DNA of 64,000 bases, from contig NZ_BNBO01000004.1 in assembly GCF_014655955.1 (NCBI RefSeq), positions 124,001 to 188,000 of the forward strand, given 5' to 3'. Shown here in pieces: positions 61,869-64,000 of this stretch. Numbering within the stretch: the first letter of the stretch is position 1; each line of letters begins with the position of its first letter. The notes under the pieces were generated by a model. That model made no database searches. It saw nothing but the letters and a program-made list of their open reading frames with translations, and had not been told where the DNA came from. The position numbers and the translations under genes are program-made. This stretch comes from Kitasatospora indigofera. Lineage in GTDB: Bacteria > Actinomycetota > Actinomycetes > Streptomycetales > Streptomycetaceae.

Positions 61869-62609
61869 ATGACCGCGACCAGCCCGACCCGCCGCGCCGC
61901 CGTCCTCGCGCTGCTGGTCGGGCTCAGCGCCGCCTGGTCGGTGGCCGCGCCGCTGGCCCCGGGCGCGGCGGCGGCCGGGAAGGGCTGCGCCGTCGGCCCG
62001 GGGGACCGCGGCGCGGCGTCCCCGGGCGCACGCGGCGGGGCGGGCGCCACCCGCTGGCCCGGCGGCGTCGTCCCGTACCGGGTCGGGGCCGACGCGAAGT
62101 CCCTGGTCAAGGCCCTGCGCGGGGCGATGCGCGAGATCGAGGGCAACTCCTGCGTGCGCTTCGTCCGGGCCGAGCAGCAGCAGAACTGGATCCAGTTCGT
62201 CCGCGGCGAGGGCTGCTACTCGTACGTGGGCATGGTCGGCGGCCGGCAGAACTTCTCGCTCGGCGAGGGCTGCGACTGGCACGGGACGGTCCTGCACGAG
62301 CTGATGCACGCGCTCGGGTTCTTCCACGAGCACATGCGCGGTGACCGTGACCAGCACCTGGTGCTCCACCTGGAGAACGTCGACCCCTCCCTGGCGGCCC
62401 AGTTCGGCAAGGTCGGGACGGAGAACGAGGACACCCTCGGCCCCTTCGACTACGACTCGATCATGATCTACGGCTCGAAGTCCTTCAGCCGCAACGGCCG
62501 GCCGACCATGACCCGGCCGGACGGCGGGCTGCTCGTCGACCCCTACGCCCGGACGGGGTTGAGCCGGGGGGACGTGGGCAAGCTCAACCGGCGCTACCCG
62601 CCGGCCTGA
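61869..62609 (+). CDS. Secreted astacin-like zinc metallopeptidase (M12A)
   Basis: A 246-residue exported peptidase. The signal peptide (PTRRAAVLALLVGLSAAWSV) ends around PGAAAAG, giving a mature protein with ATRWPGGVVPYRVGADAKSL, CVRFVRAEQQQNWIQFVRGE, GCYSYVGMVGGRQNFSLGEG and CDWHGTVL. The zinc motif HELMHALGFFHEH is at residues 143-155, with the astacin third ligand and Glu, and the Met-turn Tyr is in FDYDSIMIYGSKSF. The two extracellular Cys of the GC(Y/D) segments can pair. Substrates are unknown; the enzyme should cleave proteins outside the cell. Bacterial astacins are fairly uncommon. Confidence 0.9.
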   Translation: MTATSPTRRAAVLALLVGLSAAWSVAAPLAPGAAAAGKGCAVGPGDRGAASPGARGGAGATRWPGGVVPYRVGADAKSLVKALRGAMREIEGNSCVRFVRAEQQQNWIQFVRGEGCYSYVGMVGGRQNFSLGEGCDWHGTVLHELMHALGFFHEHMRGDRDQHLVLHLENVDPSLAAQFGKVGTENEDTLGPFDYDSIMIYGSKSFSRNGRPTMTRPDGGLLVDPYARTGLSRGDVGKLNRRYPPA

Positions 62610-62852
62610 CGGCACCCGCCGGGTCCGGAGCCGGCGACCGACCGGTGCCCTGACCCGGGAGCCTGAGCAGGGCCCGGGAGCCCTGACCCGGGGGACCTGG
62701 GGAGCCCTGACCCGGCGGACCCGACCCGAGGGCGGGGCCGCCGGGGCCGCCGTCCGACAATGGTCACGGGCCGGCCCGCCGGCCCGCCCGGGCCGCCGCC
62801 GTGCCGGCCGCGTCCCGGTGCCGACCGTCCGGACCGACCTCTGGAGCACCGC

Positions 62853-63797
62853 TTGTCCCAGCCCACGTACGACGACGTCACGGCGGCCGCCGAGCGGATC
62901 GCCGGCCTCACCCGGACCGCGGCGGTGGTGTCCGCCGGCCCGGGTGGGGCCGGCGGCGCCGAGGTCTTCCTGGCGCTCGACTTCCTGCAGCACAGCGGCA
63001 GCTTCAAGGACCGCGGCGCGGCGAACTTCGTCGCCGCTCACCTGGCCGACGGCAGCATGCCGGCGGCCGGCGTGGTGATCGCCTCCGGCGGCAACGCCGG
63101 GCTGGCCTGCGCCTGGGCCGCCAAGGCGCAGGACGTGCCGGCCACCGTCTTCCTGCCCGCGACGGCGCCGCCGGTCAAGATCCGCAAGCTCCGCGGGTAC
63201 GGGGCGGACGTCCGGCTGACGGGCAGCGAGTACGCGGACGCGCTGGAGGCCGCCCGGCTGTTCGCCGCCGAGTCCGGCGCACTCGCCTCGCACGCCTACG
63301 ACGACCCGTACATCGCCGCGGGGGCCGGCACCCTGCTGCCCGAGATCCTGGCCGCGGTGCCGGGGCTGGACACGGTGGTGGTGGCGGTGGGCGGCGGCGG
63401 GCTGTTCACCGGCCTGGCCGTGGCGGCGGCGGAGCACGGGGTGCGGGTGGTCGCGGTCGAGCCGGCCGGCTCCCGTGCGCTGAACGCCGCCGTCGCGGCC
63501 GGGAAGCCGGTCGACGTCGCGGTGGACTCCGTCGCGGCGGACTCGCTCGGGGCCCGCCGGGTCTCGGAGATGGCCCTGCACTGGGCCGGGCAGGTGGGGG
63601 CCGAGTCGGTGCTGGTGGAGGACGCCGCGATCGTCGCGGCCCGGCAGGGGCTCTGGGACGGCCACCGGCTGGTGGTGGAGCACGGCGGCGCCACCGCGAC
63701 GGCCGCCCTGCGCAGCGGGGCGTACCGCCCGGCACCGCGGGAGCGGGTCGCCGTGGTGCTCTGCGGGGCGAACACCGACCCGGCCTCGCTGGCGTAG
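62853..63797 (+). CDS. PLP-dependent serine/threonine dehydratase-like protein
   Basis: A 314-residue fold-type II PLP enzyme. The Schiff-base Lys is in LQHSGSFKDRGAANFVAAHL (Lys 52), the phosphate-binding GGNAGLACAWAAKA is the S/G-G-N-x-G loop, and VVVAVGGGGLFTGLAVAAAE is the Gly-rich cofactor cradle. The threonine dehydratase family (IlvA/TdcB or serine racemase-like) is the best fit; there is no ACT regulatory domain. TTG 62853 is chosen because CTGGAG lies six bases before it. It probably deaminates serine or threonine to a 2-oxo acid. A terminator follows. Confidence 0.85.
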   Translation: MSQPTYDDVTAAAERIAGLTRTAAVVSAGPGGAGGAEVFLALDFLQHSGSFKDRGAANFVAAHLADGSMPAAGVVIASGGNAGLACAWAAKAQDVPATVFLPATAPPVKIRKLRGYGADVRLTGSEYADALEAARLFAAESGALASHAYDDPYIAAGAGTLLPEILAAVPGLDTVVVAVGGGGLFTGLAVAAAEHGVRVVAVEPAGSRALNAAVAAGKPVDVAVDSVAADSLGARRVSEMALHWAGQVGAESVLVEDAAIVAARQGLWDGHRLVVEHGGATATAALRSGAYRPAPRERVAVVLCGANTDPASLA

Positions 63798-63826
63798 CCC
63801 GGCCGGCCCCGGGCCTTGGGTCCGGA

Positions 63827-63865
63827 CCCGGCGGAGCGGGCGCCGCAGCGAACCGCTCCGCCGGG
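63827..63865 (+). terminator. Terminator after the dehydratase-like gene
   Basis: CCCGGCGGAGCGG (63827-63839) pairs perfectly over 13 bp with 63853-63865 around a 13-base loop, followed by GTTT. Confidence 0.7.
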
Positions 63866-64000
63866 GTTTCCGCCCGCCCCCGGCCTCGAAGACTCTCTGT
63901 GGCGACCCGCCAGGCTTATTAGACTCGATGTCGATAAGAGTGGTCGAAACCCTTGTCGCCCGCTCTACCCGCGAGTAAGTTGCCCAGAGTCGAGCCGCCA
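63866..64000 (+). promoter_or_regulatory. Right-edge AT-richer region, probable promoter of a gene beyond the window
   Basis: Bases 63900-64000 are clearly less GC-rich than the rest. They contain an imperfect palindrome TACCCGCGAGTA (63966-63977, 10 of 12 positions symmetric), which looks like an operator. No start codon with a long frame is visible before the edge. Confidence 0.4.

Overview
The window is a GC-rich (well over 70 % G+C), gene-dense chromosomal segment from a streptomycete-type actinobacterium; Streptomyces or Kitasatospora fits best. The reasons are a cvnABCD conservon, an AfsR/SARP-type regulator, a secreted RNase Sa homologue, an amylase preceded by streptomycete-type GCAAGATCTTGC operators, GTG/TTG starts and ATGA/GTGA stop-start overlaps. 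I see no tRNA, rRNA, CRISPR array, insertion sequence or phage gene.

Layout. 1-6.5 kb: the 5' part of a long-chain acyl-CoA synthetase (minus strand, running off the left edge) divergent from the conservon cvnA-B-C-D. 6.5-20.1 kb: a sulfur-acquisition region. Three very short ORFs ending in Cys-rich tails (6572, 10029, 18912) look like cysteine-sensing leader peptides. They precede an orphan sulfonate-type binding lipoprotein, a six-gene operon (DszB-like desulfinase, lipoprotein, permease, ATPase, cytosolic binding-protein-fold protein, SsuD-like monooxygenase) and a separate luciferase-like monooxygenase. The encoded proteins are almost free of cysteine and, apart from the permease, low in methionine, as expected of proteins made during sulfur starvation. 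Interspersed are a winged-helix regulator, an IclR regulator, an aldo/keto reductase and a truncated haemoglobin.

20.7-40.5 kb: mixed accessory and housekeeping genes. They are a large SARP-ATPase regulator carrying a 15-bp minisatellite, an MMPL transporter, a TetR / DUF4865 / carboxymuconolactone-decarboxylase-like / phosphotriesterase-like module, a nucleotidyltransferase, a TetR-FMN reductase pair with two matching operators, a membrane-anchored esterase, a MoaF-like protein, a secreted multidomain alpha-amylase, an RNase Sa homologue, a HAD phosphatase, a Nudix protein and a secreted DUF11-like protein.

40.7-58.9 kb: a nearly complete purine-ring degradation and glyoxylate-utilisation island. 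It holds an AllR-like IclR regulator, malate synthase, 8-oxoguanine/guanine deaminase, a xanthine/urate permease, urate oxidase, HIU hydrolase, OHCU decarboxylase, hydroxypyruvate isomerase, tartronate semialdehyde reductase, glycerate kinase, allantoinase, allantoicase and catalase. Guanine-type purines are deaminated; urate, formed by a xanthine dehydrogenase not in the window, is opened to S-allantoin by three consecutive enzymes. Allantoinase and allantoicase then give ureidoglycolate, hence glyoxylate, which goes to malate (malate synthase) or towards glycerate. Catalase can remove the peroxide made by urate oxidase. Four promoters in this island carry the same palindrome (TCAAC-N5-GTTGA, degenerate in two) on or next to the -35 box, a likely AllR-type operator. 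Glyoxylate carboligase and a recognisable ureidoglycolate-processing enzyme are missing from the window.

59-64 kb: an S66 (LD-carboxypeptidase-like) peptidase, an IclR-type regulator preceded by a 24-bp perfect palindrome, a Nudix hydrolase, a secreted astacin-like metallopeptidase and a PLP-dependent serine/threonine dehydratase-like protein.
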